DNA from: Azolla caroliniana
Taxonomy: Eukaryota > Polypodiophyta
DNA length: 64,000 nucleotides
NCBI GenBank assembly: GCA_043228905.1
Contig: JBHGNT010000002.1
Coordinates: 23,188,001 to 23,252,000, forward strand
Reading direction: 5' to 3'
The position numbers and the translations under genes were made by a program. The notes under the pieces were generated by a model. The model saw only the letters and a program-made list of their open reading frames with translations. It was not told the origin of the DNA and did no database searches. The first letter of the stretch is position 1; each line of letters opens with the position of its first letter. Shown here in pieces: positions 42,729-54,218 of this stretch.

Positions 42729-45341
42729 TTAGGAAACAAAATTCAATAGAATGATTGAAAGGAAAGGAATAAACAAATAAAGAATGTGAGGAGAAAGAAT
42801 GGTAGAAATCATTGGAAGGATAATCAAACAATCAAAGAAAGTAAAAAACTTAGTTATTTTACAATTTCGACAATGGAAATATAATTATGGCCCTCACCAC
42901 CTAATGGCACTAGGGTATAACAAAAACTATATGGTCTACATTGGTTAACTTTATAATAGATTGAATGCGAGTGCATCTTATGCAAAAAATTAAAAAAACA
43001 ATTGAATTAGATTTTCCGCACATTTTGACCCATGATACATTCATGATGATGTCAAATAATCATGTATCATAATGTACGAGATGCTAGATTCATCATAAAG
43101 ATTAGAACTATTATAAACTATCAATATCCATATTCTGCATCTCAAAATACAAAAAGAAAAATATCCATTCATCATTTCTTGTGTTGTGTTGCAAGGGAAC
43201 TATTTTTTTTTATAAGAACTAGGGAAACATATGCATAGCCTACGTTGGCATGCGTAAAAAGTTCATGGGAACTCTATAATTATTTAATATATGTTCATAA
43301 CCATAAACCTAAAATGCACAAAATGCATTTACCTCTTTTATAGTAAATGATTTGGCAGAGTCAGTTACCCATATATATTTGAAAATTGTCATCTAGTGAA
43401 CAATGATGAATCACCTCAATGTTTGAATGGATGAACGAGAGATAGATAGATAGATAGATTCTATTATCATCTTCGGAGGTCAAATATGACCTATGAGACC
43501 AAAAATATTATATTTCGTATGATACATGTGAAAGTGTGCAGCAACTCTTGATGTTCAAGAACTTTACCAATGAATGTTGCAATTGAAAGTGCACATTGTG
43601 GTTGTAAAAGAAATTTGTGCAAGGATTGGGCTTGGCCGAAGATGTGTGGAAAGCATGGTTGAATATGAGAGAGAGAGAGAGAGAGAGAGTTTTATTATTG
43701 TTAGCGAATGTCCAATATGATCTACGAGACCAAAAAGATAACATTTTCATGTAATACATATGAAAGTGAGAGTGCACCCTTGAGCGCCCATGAGAGGATT
43801 CATGAAAGGATCCAATAGTCGAACGTGATCAATGGTAGAGCATTTTATTGGTGTGATACTCAATCCTAAACTTTTTTAGAGCAAAATGTCATTAGCTAAC
43901 TAGTCTCATTACATGTGTCCCAATGTACCAGCTCACATTAAAGTGAGTGTGAACTAAGTTGTATGGAAAAAATGTTTTAGATTACAAACAACAAAATGGG
44001 CTCTAACATGCGTTGATGTGTGTGGTTTCCCTGTTTGGCAAAGAATATGGTTTTGTAGTTATGTGCAATATGTGATGTAGTATAATATGTGAAGTGTGAG
44101 CCTCCACATTTTCCCCATGCCATGATACATTGATATCGCAAAAATGCCCCACTCATAAAGGCATCTATTAATGCATCATGAAACAAGTGTGTTGCATCAT
44201 TTTACAAATCATTTCTCTATATCTTGCATCCACCCATAACACAAAATTTTGCTTTTATTCATCTTTTGGATATTTTTTCTTACTTCCCATCTACTCGAGA
44301 ATTTTTTGAACTGTCAGCATCTATTCAACAACTCTTTCCATGGCTATGATCTCAATAGGAAGTGATCTCGTCTCAAGTAGGAGGGTGTATGGTGTTTGTT
44401 TCTTTACTTGGGGGACACTTTTGTAAGAAAATGCTTTGGGACATTTTCAAGTCTCTCCGCATGGAATTAGGGATGTTGTCATAGAGAGGGGTGGGGGGGG
44501 AGCATTGCATTGACATCTTACAAACAAAACATACACACCACATGTCAAAGTAAAACTTATTGGTGGATGTCATACACAAATCACACAATTTAGTGACAAA
44601 TAAATGATTTCATGGTGGGGGAACTAATAAATTATGCTTTGCGTTAATGAATTGCCTTAAAGTAAAGGTAAACCAAAAGGTGTAGAATATCGATGTCATC
44701 CCTTCAAACCTACTAATTTTGGGTTATATTTAGTATGTTCGTAAGTACATCTTAATAATATACCTTTACACATAATCCTGCCAAGGAAATGTAAACTTAA
44801 CATGATCATGTTTGCAAGAATTTAATATTGATTATCCTGCTTTAAAGGCACAAGTACTCATGGTGACCATTAAATGGACTTTCTAATCCATCCACAAGTT
44901 TGTCTTTTGACTTGGCCAAACCTTGTTTTTAAGATGTAACTTATCTATTCAACTTTGATAGCTTTCCAATACAGTTGCGTTGATTTATATAATGTTATTT
45001 TAATAATCCAAAATGGGAGTGGCCATTACATGAATGAAATCCATGTGCAATTGTGATTTATGAAGATGAAAGTGGATTTCGATATACATATGACTACTTG
45101 AATAAATTTTATGTGTTAAGCACACATTTTAGTTAAAGAAACAAAGAAAACTCATGCATGTTTGGAGTGTCATTGAGATCGACTTGGAAATCATGGGATG
45201 CATATTTACATCAAACCATTGGCATATGATCACACAGAATAATCAAGCACTCAATTGCATGTAACTATGTTTTGCATTTTCAGAAAAACTAAATATGGCA
45301 AGCAAGGAAATGATGCCATAGTTCATATAGTATCCCCACAA
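42728..45341. other. AT-rich intergenic DNA
   Basis: No gene recognised. Two diverged copies of a block of about 95 bp (43455-43560 and 43690-43780; shared TATGACCTAYGAGACCAAAA and TACATRTGAAAGTG), each after a short GATA or GA tract, and a dispersed-repeat piece at about 43985-44050. Confidence 0.5.
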
Positions 45342-45360
45342 TATAGAGTTTCCAAGTTTT

Positions 45361-45960
45361 TTTTTTTTTTTCCAAAAAAAACTCTTTCCATTAGTTATAA
45401 AAATTTACAAATGAGACGATTATGTACAAATCCCTAAAGGGACACGATAGTTCCATCTTATGTGGATGCCCACTGACTCAAGAAAGGGAGAGGACGACCA
45501 CTGTTGGATGAAGGCTATGCGTTGTCTTTCAACTCCCTCGGAGCCGCCCTTAAGGCCATCATATTGGCTCTTCAGAGTGGCTACAATTTCACTCCATATC
45601 TCTTGCAGTAACCTTGTTGGATGGGCGGTTTGGTTGGAGAAGACTCGCCTACATCGTTGTTTCCATAGAATCCAAAGGGTTATTGGGCTGACCAATTCCA
45701 ACACCTCTTGAGATTTGTCATTAAGAGGAATAGAGTGGACATTGTCGCTAGAGGAGAAAAGGACCTCATGTGCTTTTATCACCAAAGTCATCCCCTCCTC
45801 CTGATGCTCGTATCCAATTGCAACCTGCCATGATAGCCAACATACACTTGATTAAACCTTGCACCTGGTATAATTGCAGCAAGCGGCCAACCCCCCGCCA
45901 TATTCGATGGGACATTGGGCAGTCCCACAGAGCGTGTCATATGGATTCTACTGCATGTCG
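45361..45960 (-). mobile_element. 5-prime-truncated LINE insertion with 19-bp target duplication
   Basis: TATAGAGTTTCCAAGTTTT occurs at 45342-45360 and 45961-45979. The insert starts with a T run on the plus strand (poly-A on the minus strand), as expected for a minus-strand LINE. Inside, the minus strand encodes the LINE C-terminus: zinc-binding HALWDCPMSHRIW near 45920, then SPITLWILWKQRCRRVFSNQ (45791-45420 ORF). About 600 bp; clean retrotransposition footprint. Confidence 0.9.
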
Positions 45961-45979
45961 TATAGAGTTTCCAAGTTTT

Positions 45980-47330
45980 GAAAGACACTTTGTTGCATTA
46001 TCTTCGACACCAGATCAAGTGGTTTGCAATTAAAAAATGTGCAAGAGTAACTTTGATGTAATAACTTCATGGAAACAATCAAGAGGCAACAAATCATGTT
46101 GTATTCATGCAAAACATTATTTGTTCATGCCCCTCTTACTAACACAAGAAAAGGGATACTATATAATGGCCCCATCTATATAATGATCACCACACATTGT
46201 GTGCAATGTCTGTATGTCATGGTTTCCTAACAAACTATCCAATCTACAATCTAAGCCCATGCAACCCCCCAAAAGGAGATACATTGATATTGTTGCACTA
46301 CATTCAAGATGGCACTATATCCCTACATCAATGCTTCCTAATGTGTATGGATTGCTACTAATTTCGAATGAAAGTGAATGTTATATTTACATACATAGTA
46401 AGGAAGGTGACCGCCGATGAAGGCAATTAGTAACAAGTGTCACAAATAGAATACACATAAAGATGATGGTTTTTTTCGTTGTTCACGATATTTTCTCTTT
46501 TACGCGAGAAAATAGCAACATAAAAACTTATGACAAAGGTGAGGAAGAGCCATTCCTATTCCAATATTTAAGTTGAAATATGGCTTTCTTTTTATCCATA
46601 CATACATATATGCACATATTCCAAAAGAGCAATGCATCTTAGAGCTTCCATCCTAGTTCAAGAAATCATAATATATCGCATCTCTCTAGAATTAGGCGCC
46701 CTTTGAGGAAATGAGTATGAGATATAGGTACTTGGCAAAAGTGTCATACACACCCTTGAATATAAAAGCAAACCTCTTCATGAAATGAAGGATTGCATGT
46801 AATGTTGCACCCTTTTCATACAATCCTCAAACACCTTACTTTAACGAGAATACCTTTTCGTCTGCAAGCATACTTAAGGCACATGTTCGCACAAATGCTC
46901 AGCGTAGTCCTTTTTTTATTGCAAAAGTATTGGAGACATGATCATATAGTCTTAGGTGCAACGAGAGGATGCAAAGCTTGCTTGTACCTATCATGGGGCC
47001 CATACAATACATTTAGTGCCAGAGATGTCATTATTAAAGTGTTGCTTTGACCATGAAAGGTGTGCTTCTTTTCTCCTCTCTCTCTCTCTCTCTCTCATTT
47101 TATTTAAGTTCATCCTTACATAGGGTGAAATACTCTACTTTCGGATAGGCGTAATCATATACCTTAACAAGTCAAATCGTATTATAACCTCGATGGAAGT
47201 AGGATGTTAACCAGGATGCTCATAATGCGTGGGTATGGCACATACAGTTATGACCTTAGTGGAGAAGTAGGACGTGAACGTACGAATACGGGAAGTGCTC
47301 ATAAATAAATGCATGGATAAGGCGACACAC
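45980..47330. other. AT-rich intergenic DNA
   Basis: No gene, RNA or transposon recognised. A short CT run lies at 47075-47096. Confidence 0.45.
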
Positions 47331-47375
47331 ACAAACACAAACACAAACACAAACACAAACACAAACACAAACACA
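47331..47375. repeat. CACAAA hexanucleotide repeat
   Basis: About seven ACAAAC/CACAAA units ending in CACACAC. Confidence 0.9.
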
Positions 47376-47585
47376 CACGTTCGAAGATCACAGAGGAAGG
47401 CTGATTCGCGATCCGGAGTGAGAATCGTTGTGTTTCGACGACGGAGGGTTTTCTGCAAGAAGAGGTCCGGTCTCTATGTGAGGATTTCGAGCACGGGAAG
47501 TCTCTATGGTTGGCCTCGGCCGCACGGCCCACGACTCTCGGATGGGCACTCGGGAGGCTCGGGAAGAGAAGCCATGGGATGGGCG

Positions 47586-47615
47586 GGGGGGGGGGGGGTA
47601 TATGTACGTACACAA

Positions 47616-47659
<44 letters not shown>

Positions 47660-47660
47660 T
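47586..47660. repeat. Poly-G run and GA microsatellite
   Basis: A 12-13 base G run at about 47586-47598, then imperfect GA repeats to 47660. Shorter GA runs recur at 47770 and 47830, forming a purine-rich zone upstream of the bZIP gene. Confidence 0.85.
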
Positions 47661-47796
47661 CCCAAAAGGAATCAAAGAGAGGAATAAAGAAAGAATGGAA
47701 GAGAATCCTCATGAATCCATGACTTTGTGAAGTGGAGAGAAAAAAACAAACAAAAAGATAAGGAAGAAGAGAGAGAGAGAGATTCAGAGGGGGACA

Positions 47797-47924
47797 AACC
47801 CTAATTCCATAACAGAGATGCACACACGAGAGAGAGAGAGAGATTCTAGGGGGGGGAGGGGGGGTTGGAAACCCTAATTCCATAACAGAGATGAGGGTAG
47901 AAACCCTAATTCCATAACAGAGAT
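47797..47924 (+). promoter_or_regulatory. Three copies of a telo-box block in the bZIP upstream region
   Basis: AACCCTAATTCCATAACAGA occurs at about 47797, 47869 and 47901, each containing AAACCCTAA, a motif known from promoters of plant translation-related genes. The copies are separated by GA and G tracts. Confidence 0.6.
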
Positions 47925-48109
47925 GGACACACACACACACACACACAGAAGCAGCAAAAAAGGAGGCCTTCCATTGATTGGACGAATCGTCCTTCCTCCT
48001 CCATTCAGTTTTCCATCTAAATTTCTCTCTCTTTCTTTTTCTTTTTCTTCTTCTCTCTCTCTCTCTCTCTCTGGATCTAGTACAGTTTTTCTTCTTCTTC
48101 TTCTTCTTT

Positions 48110-48127
48110 CGTATATATATATATTTC
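48110..48127 (+). promoter_or_regulatory. TATA-rich site, possible core promoter
   Basis: GTATATATATATATTTCC lies after CT and TTC tracts, about 840 bases before the bZIP start codon. It could be the TATA box of a long-leader transcript. This is inferred; no transcription data. Confidence 0.35.
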
Positions 48128-48179
48128 CTTCTTTCACAGCACACACACACACACAGACACAGATTCGGACATGGTGCCG

Positions 48180-48800
48180 CTCCTCGCCTTTTCTTCTCAA
48201 ACAGAGCCATGGTGACTCCTTTTCAAGGTTTCCCCTCCCCTCCCTTCTACTTGAAATCCAAATGAAAAATTGACAGATTTACGGAAGCTAGACGACATAT
48301 TTTGGTCTTTCTGATTTCTTCAGAAGACGGAGCTATGGCGAACCTTGTTATTTTAGGGTTTCTTTTTGAAAAATCCAGAGATTAGAAGTGGAAGGTATTT
48401 TTAGTTTCTTCGGAAACAGGGTTATGGCTACCCTTTGTTTCAAGGGTTTGACTTTAAGATACAGAGATTAGACCTTTGAGTTCTTCCGATTTCTTCTAGA
48501 ACTGTCCTTTTTAGGGTTTTTGTTCAAAGCCGAAGTGAAAATAGACAAACTATGGAGATGAGACTTATTGGGTCGTTCTGATTTCTTTCAAAAACCAAAT
48601 CTACGTGAACTTTATCGTGGGTTTCTATCTGAAACATATGCGAAGAAAGACAGATTTACAAAGATTCCATATATTCGTCTGGTTTAGGGTTTCTGCTGGA
48701 AATCCAAGTGAAAAGGCCAAATTTGCAAAGAATAGACATTTTCTGGGTCTTTTTAGATGTTTCTTCTTTCTCCTTTATAAGAAGAAACAGAGTGATGGAG
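48180..48800 (+). repeat. Diverged tandem repeats of about 80-130 bp in the bZIP leader
   Basis: About six units share the order (AAACAGNG)CTATGGCNA, TTTTAGGGTTTCT, GAAATCCANNTGAAAA, GACAGATTTACAAAG and TTTTGGTCTTTCTGATTTCT. Most units carry an ATG in the CTATGG position (near 48208, 48334, 48424), giving upstream start codons before the true one at 48958. Confidence 0.7.
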
Positions 48801-48957
48801 AGAGAGCTTTGACTACTGTTTCTATCTTTAGAAACTCTAAGTAGAAGAGCTTCAAACAAAAAGACAGATTGACAAAAAAAATAGACTTTCTGTAAAACTT
48901 TCAGATTATTCCATATTCCACTTCTTCTTGTTTTCTGTTGGGTAATTCTTTCTAGAT

Positions 48958-50178
48958 ATGGATGACGGAGATGTAGGCCATCTCTTTGCAGATGAAAGCG
49001 ATAATTCTGTCGAGAATTTCCTAGAAGAGCTATGGAAGAACACACATTCTTGCACCCACACCCACACATGTAATCCTCCTGGTCCAGATAATGCACACAC
49101 TCACACATGTACCCACACACACACTCAGCTTTTTGCCTCCCTTGATGGCAAATCTCTCTCAGCCGGAGCGCAAAATATTACCTCTTCAGATCACCATAGC
49201 CCGTCTGAACCTTCGTCTTCCTCTCTCAACCTAAGGAAGCAACCACAAGGTGTTGGGAATAGAGAGGCAGTGAGGAAGTATAGGGAGAAGAAAAAGGCCC
49301 AAACTGCACATCTTGAAGAAGAGGTCTTGAAACTTCGGGCTATGAATCAACAATTGGTGAAGAAATTGCAAGGGCATGCCAGCCTTGAACAAGATGTGAT
49401 AAGATTAAGGAGGATTCTGGCTGAGTTCCGGGGCCGAATCGATGGCGAGATCGGTCCCACATCATCAGGCTGCAGGGGTCGAAGCCAAATCGATGGTCGA
49501 GATGTGATTGCACCCACATCATCATTGTTGCATCAGAGCCAGATTGATGGTGGAGATTTTATGCCTGTATCATCATGCTGGGACCGAAGAATGGATTGTG
49601 GAGATGTTATCACTGCACCACCTTCATCTTCATTGTGTCCGAATAAGATTGATAGTGGAGATCTCGGCGGTCCTGAGCCCACATTGTCATCATCTTGCCA
49701 GGTTGGTCAAAGAATGGATGGTGGAGATCTCACATCATCATCGTGCAAGGGTGGTCTAAGAACTGAAATAGACGTTAGAGATTTCGCAGTGGCTGGGCCC
49801 ACATTGTCATCGAGGCGTGGTCGGAAGTCCACACAACTGCCGGAGCCCGTGAACACCACCACCTGTGTTGTGTACGAGAAGGAGAGGATGGGTGTGACCA
49901 CCATAACTGCTGCCCAACCACCACCGCAACCCTCACCAGCCATCATTTCAGGTGGGCATAACTATCTCAATTCTTGCAATGTAGAATGTCATTCCGATGT
50001 CCCTTGTTTCTACTCGACCGTTGTGGTGGGTAGTGTGGAAAAAGGCTCTTCTACTCCTCAAGAGCATAGCTCTGTTGCAGGCCGAGGATCCTCATTATCA
50101 TGTGAGGATATGGATGGTAATGGCAACTATAGTTTACGATCATCGAAAAGGAGAAAAAGGAAAGGTTTAGAACCATAG
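48958..50178 (+). CDS. bZIP19: Group-F bZIP transcription factor (zinc-deficiency sensor, bZIP19/23-like)
   Basis: 406 residues in one exon. Residues 32-55 form the Cys/His zinc-sensor motif: CTHTHTC, then GPDN, then HTHTCTHTH, the hallmark of Arabidopsis bZIP19/23, where zinc binding here switches the factor off. The bZIP has a basic region N101-REAVRKYREKKKA with invariant N101 and R109, and a zipper from about L119 to L154. The conserved tail motif RIDGEIG (160-166) follows. Residues 167-290 are seven degenerate repeats of that motif, not found in Arabidopsis. CNVECHSDVPC (340-350) matches the conserved Cys-rich C-terminal patch, and a basic KRRKRK ends the protein. Role by homology: nuclear activator of zinc-uptake (ZIP) genes under low zinc. 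The start was chosen as the first ATG of the conserved acidic N-terminus (MDDGD). No zinc-deficiency element (RTGTCGACAY) seen upstream. Confidence 0.93.
   Translation: MDDGDVGHLFADESDNSVENFLEELWKNTHSCTHTHTCNPPGPDNAHTHTCTHTHTQLFASLDGKSLSAGAQNITSSDHHSPSEPSSSSLNLRKQPQGVGNREAVRKYREKKKAQTAHLEEEVLKLRAMNQQLVKKLQGHASLEQDVIRLRRILAEFRGRIDGEIGPTSSGCRGRSQIDGRDVIAPTSSLLHQSQIDGGDFMPVSSCWDRRMDCGDVITAPPSSSLCPNKIDSGDLGGPEPTLSSSCQVGQRMDGGDLTSSSCKGGLRTEIDVRDFAVAGPTLSSRRGRKSTQLPEPVNTTTCVVYEKERMGVTTITAAQPPPQPSPAIISGGHNYLNSCNVECHSDVPCFYSTVVVGSVEKGSSTPQEHSSVAGRGSSLSCEDMDGNGNYSLRSSKRRKRKGLEP
49435..49810 (+). repeat. In-frame repeat array within the bZIP coding region
   Basis: Seven units of 48-66 bp, all multiples of three, each with (R/Q/K/E)(I/M)D-G(G)D followed by a Ser-rich segment, often SSSC. 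The first unit is the conserved RIDGEIG motif, so the array seems to have grown from it. Confidence 0.8.
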
Positions 50179-50254
50179 GCTATATATATACACACACACA
50201 TATGTAGTCCCATGTATTGTTGCATTTTTCTTCACATTAATAGGCCTATGGGCA

Positions 50255-50650
50255 AAAATGGACGCAAAATGAAGAACGGAACTATGGATGATGCATGGCT
50301 AACCATGGTCTATACATAGTTTCTCTAGTCTTGTGTTTTGGTGGTGTTTTGTTACGTCATACTTAAGATCGAAATAGACGAAGGAACTGAACCATGGGCA
50401 ATGGTGAATATTACTGCTCTGGTTGCATGTTCTAGTTGATTTTTTTTTTTGTTTACTCGGTACTGTATGTGATCTTGAAATGGGCGAACAAGGAAGCATT
50501 GAATCACAGGCTGGGCTATATATGGCCATGTATGACTTCCCTAATCTCATGTTTAAATGAGTTTTTTGGTTTTTGCTTTATGCATCCGATTTCATGGCGA
50601 GTGCTTCATACCTGAATTATACGGCCAATGCATGTTTACATCAATGAAAG
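50255..50650 (+). repeat. Diverged tandem repeats, about 115 bp, 3-prime of bZIP
   Basis: About three units share (A)GGAANTGAACCATGGGC, TTCTCTAGTCTNATGTTTT, a T/G-rich stretch and GATCNNGAAAT. Probably 3-prime UTR or flank. Confidence 0.55.
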
Positions 50651-53600
50651 AATGATACATGGCCGATGTCTGTATGTAGTCGATGATGCTCGCATATATG
50701 GTGTCTTTGTGCCCCAAACATAATGCTTTACATCTTGTCATGAAAGTTTGTCAAACAACATGAGCCAATCTAAATAAGGATTTGCTTTAGTTTGTTTTCC
50801 TCAAGATGGTGGTAGAGAATAAAGAACGTCCAAGTAGGGAGAAATAACTTGGATTTGATGTACATATATGCTTCCTGAAGCTTCGGATCTTTAGGGTAGG
50901 ACATAATCAGGAAAAAAGTCTCGTAGGTCAAATGTATGAAAAAGAAAATCTGTATAGCTCAGAGGAAATAAAAAGTGCTTTGAATCATCAGGTTATTTGT
51001 GTTGCTAACTTGTTCTGTTTCTCATGGTCTTTCTAGTTTAGCTAGTGGTTCATCAATGGTGGTTTATGAAATGATGGGCAGTCATGACATTATTGTTAAT
51101 GTGGTGGGGCATGTTATGGACAACATGGTTTCATCAAGGTTGGCATTGCTTAATGATCACCCTTAATTAAGTATAGAATGATGTTTATGTTTTCATAGTA
51201 ATGATCATTGCATTTTGTTCTCTGTCCTCTGGTATGGAAATGATGTGTCAAAACAAAAGGGTTAATAAACATTGACATTTATGAGTGGAGCGTGAAGCTT
51301 ATGTATGAAAACAATTTGCTATGAAAATGGCATTTTAAAAGGGTAAAACATGGCTATATATGAGAGACTCTTCTACAAAGGCATTTTTAAAGCAAAGAGG
51401 GTTCAATGTATGTATATGCATCATGTCTATTATGTTCATGAGCTGTATGGTTAGTTTGTCATGCAAGAGATGGGGCTTTTAAGTTGGGATGTGGATTCTG
51501 TTGCAAACTCATGTTGATTCATGACCTTGTGAATCTTCCAATGTGAGAGGTATGTACAAAGATAAATTTGGTGGTATCATGTTTTTGGAATGATTTGGGA
51601 TCATAAATGAACACCTTGTAAAATTGATGTGCCAATAATGAATTGCGATGCTATAGATTGACAGGTAAAAAGAGATAAGAAATGGGTGGTTTGGTCACAT
51701 GTGCTTTCACATTTCTATGACATAGAGCTATTTGTTTCTTTCAAGTGTAAAAAGAAAAAGGATTGATGTGGTACTGTGGTTTTCTACCATTGTATGTTGT
51801 CAACACATCAGCACGAGGTAATGTCTTTTCATATAAGATGCTATAGACAATGCTTCGTATGTATCTATAATCTTCGTGCCTTTTTCCAATGCTATTTTTG
51901 TAATTTGTAATATGCATACGGTGGTTGGGATTGAGATATTGTTTGAAACTTGAGTGTGATACCAACGAAGTATTTGTAACCTTTGAGAACATGATAGTGT
52001 GGAGACAAGATTATGGGTGCTCACACCTCAGGTTGTGTAAAAGTGCATGGGATAGTCACATTATTAAGATGAATGGAAATATGCTATGGTTGTCAAAATA
52101 TTGAGTGCTTAACATTTTCCAATATAATTTGCTATGCATAGTGATTTAGTATGATCTAATTTACAAAGATTTGTAATACTCATATTTCTTTTCACTATCA
52201 AATGTTATGCATTGAGAATAATTGTCTAGCTATATACAATGTTATTGTTTTCCATGAGTCAATATTGGGAACTTAACAAACATATCGGAGGTTGTGGAGA
52301 TAAAGGCAGAGATTGTTTTGTTGTATTAGTGCATGCATGGCTTGGTTGGATATGCATAAAGCTTGTGTATCTCTTCTTCTAGCCCTTTTTAAATGGTAAG
52401 AAAACATAGAGATTGAATACAACTATAAATGTACAAATAATTTTGGAAGATGGAGAAGCGAAAAAATTTAGAGGAGATTGTGGTAGAATGAAGACTCCAA
52501 TGTGCAAGAACTAAAGAGGTGACAACATATTATTTAGTGATGATGGATTGGTTGTAGAAAATTGGAAGTATACAACACATTGCTAACTGACTTCTTGTAG
52601 AAATGAATGATGATTGTCAATGAAGATGGAATGATTACAAATGGATAAATCTTATGTGGCCACTGGCCACCCATACATTTCCTTGTTACTTTGCCTTCTC
52701 TAGGGATTCCCTTAATTCTCTTACACATGCCCCTCATCTATTTGTCATGTCGCCCCCCCTTCATGGCTCCTAATTTATTTCAAAACTTATCTTAGTCACG
52801 TATACATAGTCCATTTATGTTTATAATATTTTGACACCAAGCATTAGATTGTGCTAAAGGAGAGGGTTCCTTATCACTCACTATTTCCCTATAAAAGTAA
52901 GACAAACTCCTCTAAACTTGTACCCAACCAATAAAGTGTGTCCTTGGTTGGAAGCATGACCTCAAATGCTACCAATCTTGTTGTTTTCCTAAACACAAGG
53001 TAACCATTCAACATTATAAATTATATTTCCCTCTATGATCAAGGGATTTGTCTATTGTTGAATTGTGCATTGGCGTCTAGAATATAATATCCATCTCTAG
53101 GCTTCAGCACATGACCTCAAGGTTATAGATTTTGAGGTTTACTAATTAACCTCGAGCAACTACCGGAAACTAAGTAATTTATTCTCAACCAGAAGATTTG
53201 TCAATGGGTAAATAATGTATTTATGTGTCCATTTATATCTATTTGAGTTATGATGGACTTGTTAAACTTGGTCACATGACCTCAAAGTTCTAGATTTTGC
53301 AATTTGCCTTAATAAAACACAAATATCACGCCGCCTAGTAGGAAGAGTATTGGTCCTACCCCAAACATCCCTTGATTAAGAAATAGATACAAGCCATGTG
53401 CTTAAAATAACTTTTTTAACATTTACTTCACAATATTAATTAGCATTGTGGTTAGTGCTAATTACAACTCTCTATTATGAAATTAGACATAATTGTAAAA
53501 ATTAACATTATGACTAGTGTTGAATATAGAAATAAATAGTATTGAGATCAATGCAGTATTTAGTATTGTGACTATTTTGATCATTAGCATTGTAATCAGC

Positions 53601-54218
53601 ACTAATGATAATGCCAAACACTCTAATTACCACACTAATCACATTTCTAGTTTAGACATTGCATTGCAACTAATTTGATAATTAACATTGTATATTATTG
53701 CAATCCCACATCGCTAGTTTAGGTGTTCTAGCTTGTTCATCCCACCAAAAAAATGATCCATGTTGGAGAAATGGTTTCACAAATTAGTAAATACATATGA
53801 TTCTAAAAATGTGGGTGTAATTACTTCTTTTCTTTTACCAAGGACACAAGCTAATATTTTTGGAAATAACACGAACCAAATCAATACCCCTAAAAGTTAG
53901 AAATGACCCATTTTTCCACAACCAAGTTAATAGTTCGTGAATTTGTATCTATAGTTCATAAATATGTGTACGTGTGTGTTCGAATGCACACATGTGCATT
54001 TGCCAATGGAAGTTGGAACAAGTTGTCCATTTCTAAGATATTTTCTCTTCCATAGCTAATATCAATGTTTTAAAATTGCATTATTCTTGATAAAGTTGTA
54101 GAGAATGGTTTAAAACTAGCTTACCAAGCTTGTGGTGTTTCTAGAATTTCTTGAAACCAAATGCTCATTTATACCTATACATACTTCATAGATTAGAGGC
54201 CATGCAGTTCAAAGGATT
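50651..54218. other. AT-rich intergenic DNA
   Basis: No gene, transposon boundary or RNA recognised. Between about 53440 and 53700 the text is enriched in ATTAGCATTGT/TAGTATTG words, suggesting an old diverged tandem array. Confidence 0.45.

Noticed and set aside
47299-48210. A 303-codon minus-strand open frame over the bZIP upstream region
   Set aside because: It consists of CT/GA, GT and poly-G tracts read as Ser-Leu and Cys-Val runs, with no domain. It is a low-complexity shadow of the promoter region.
53701-53725. ATCCCACATCG-type word as an LTR promoter mark
   Set aside because: Common in plant LTRs, but no LTR ends, repeats or coding sequence are nearby.
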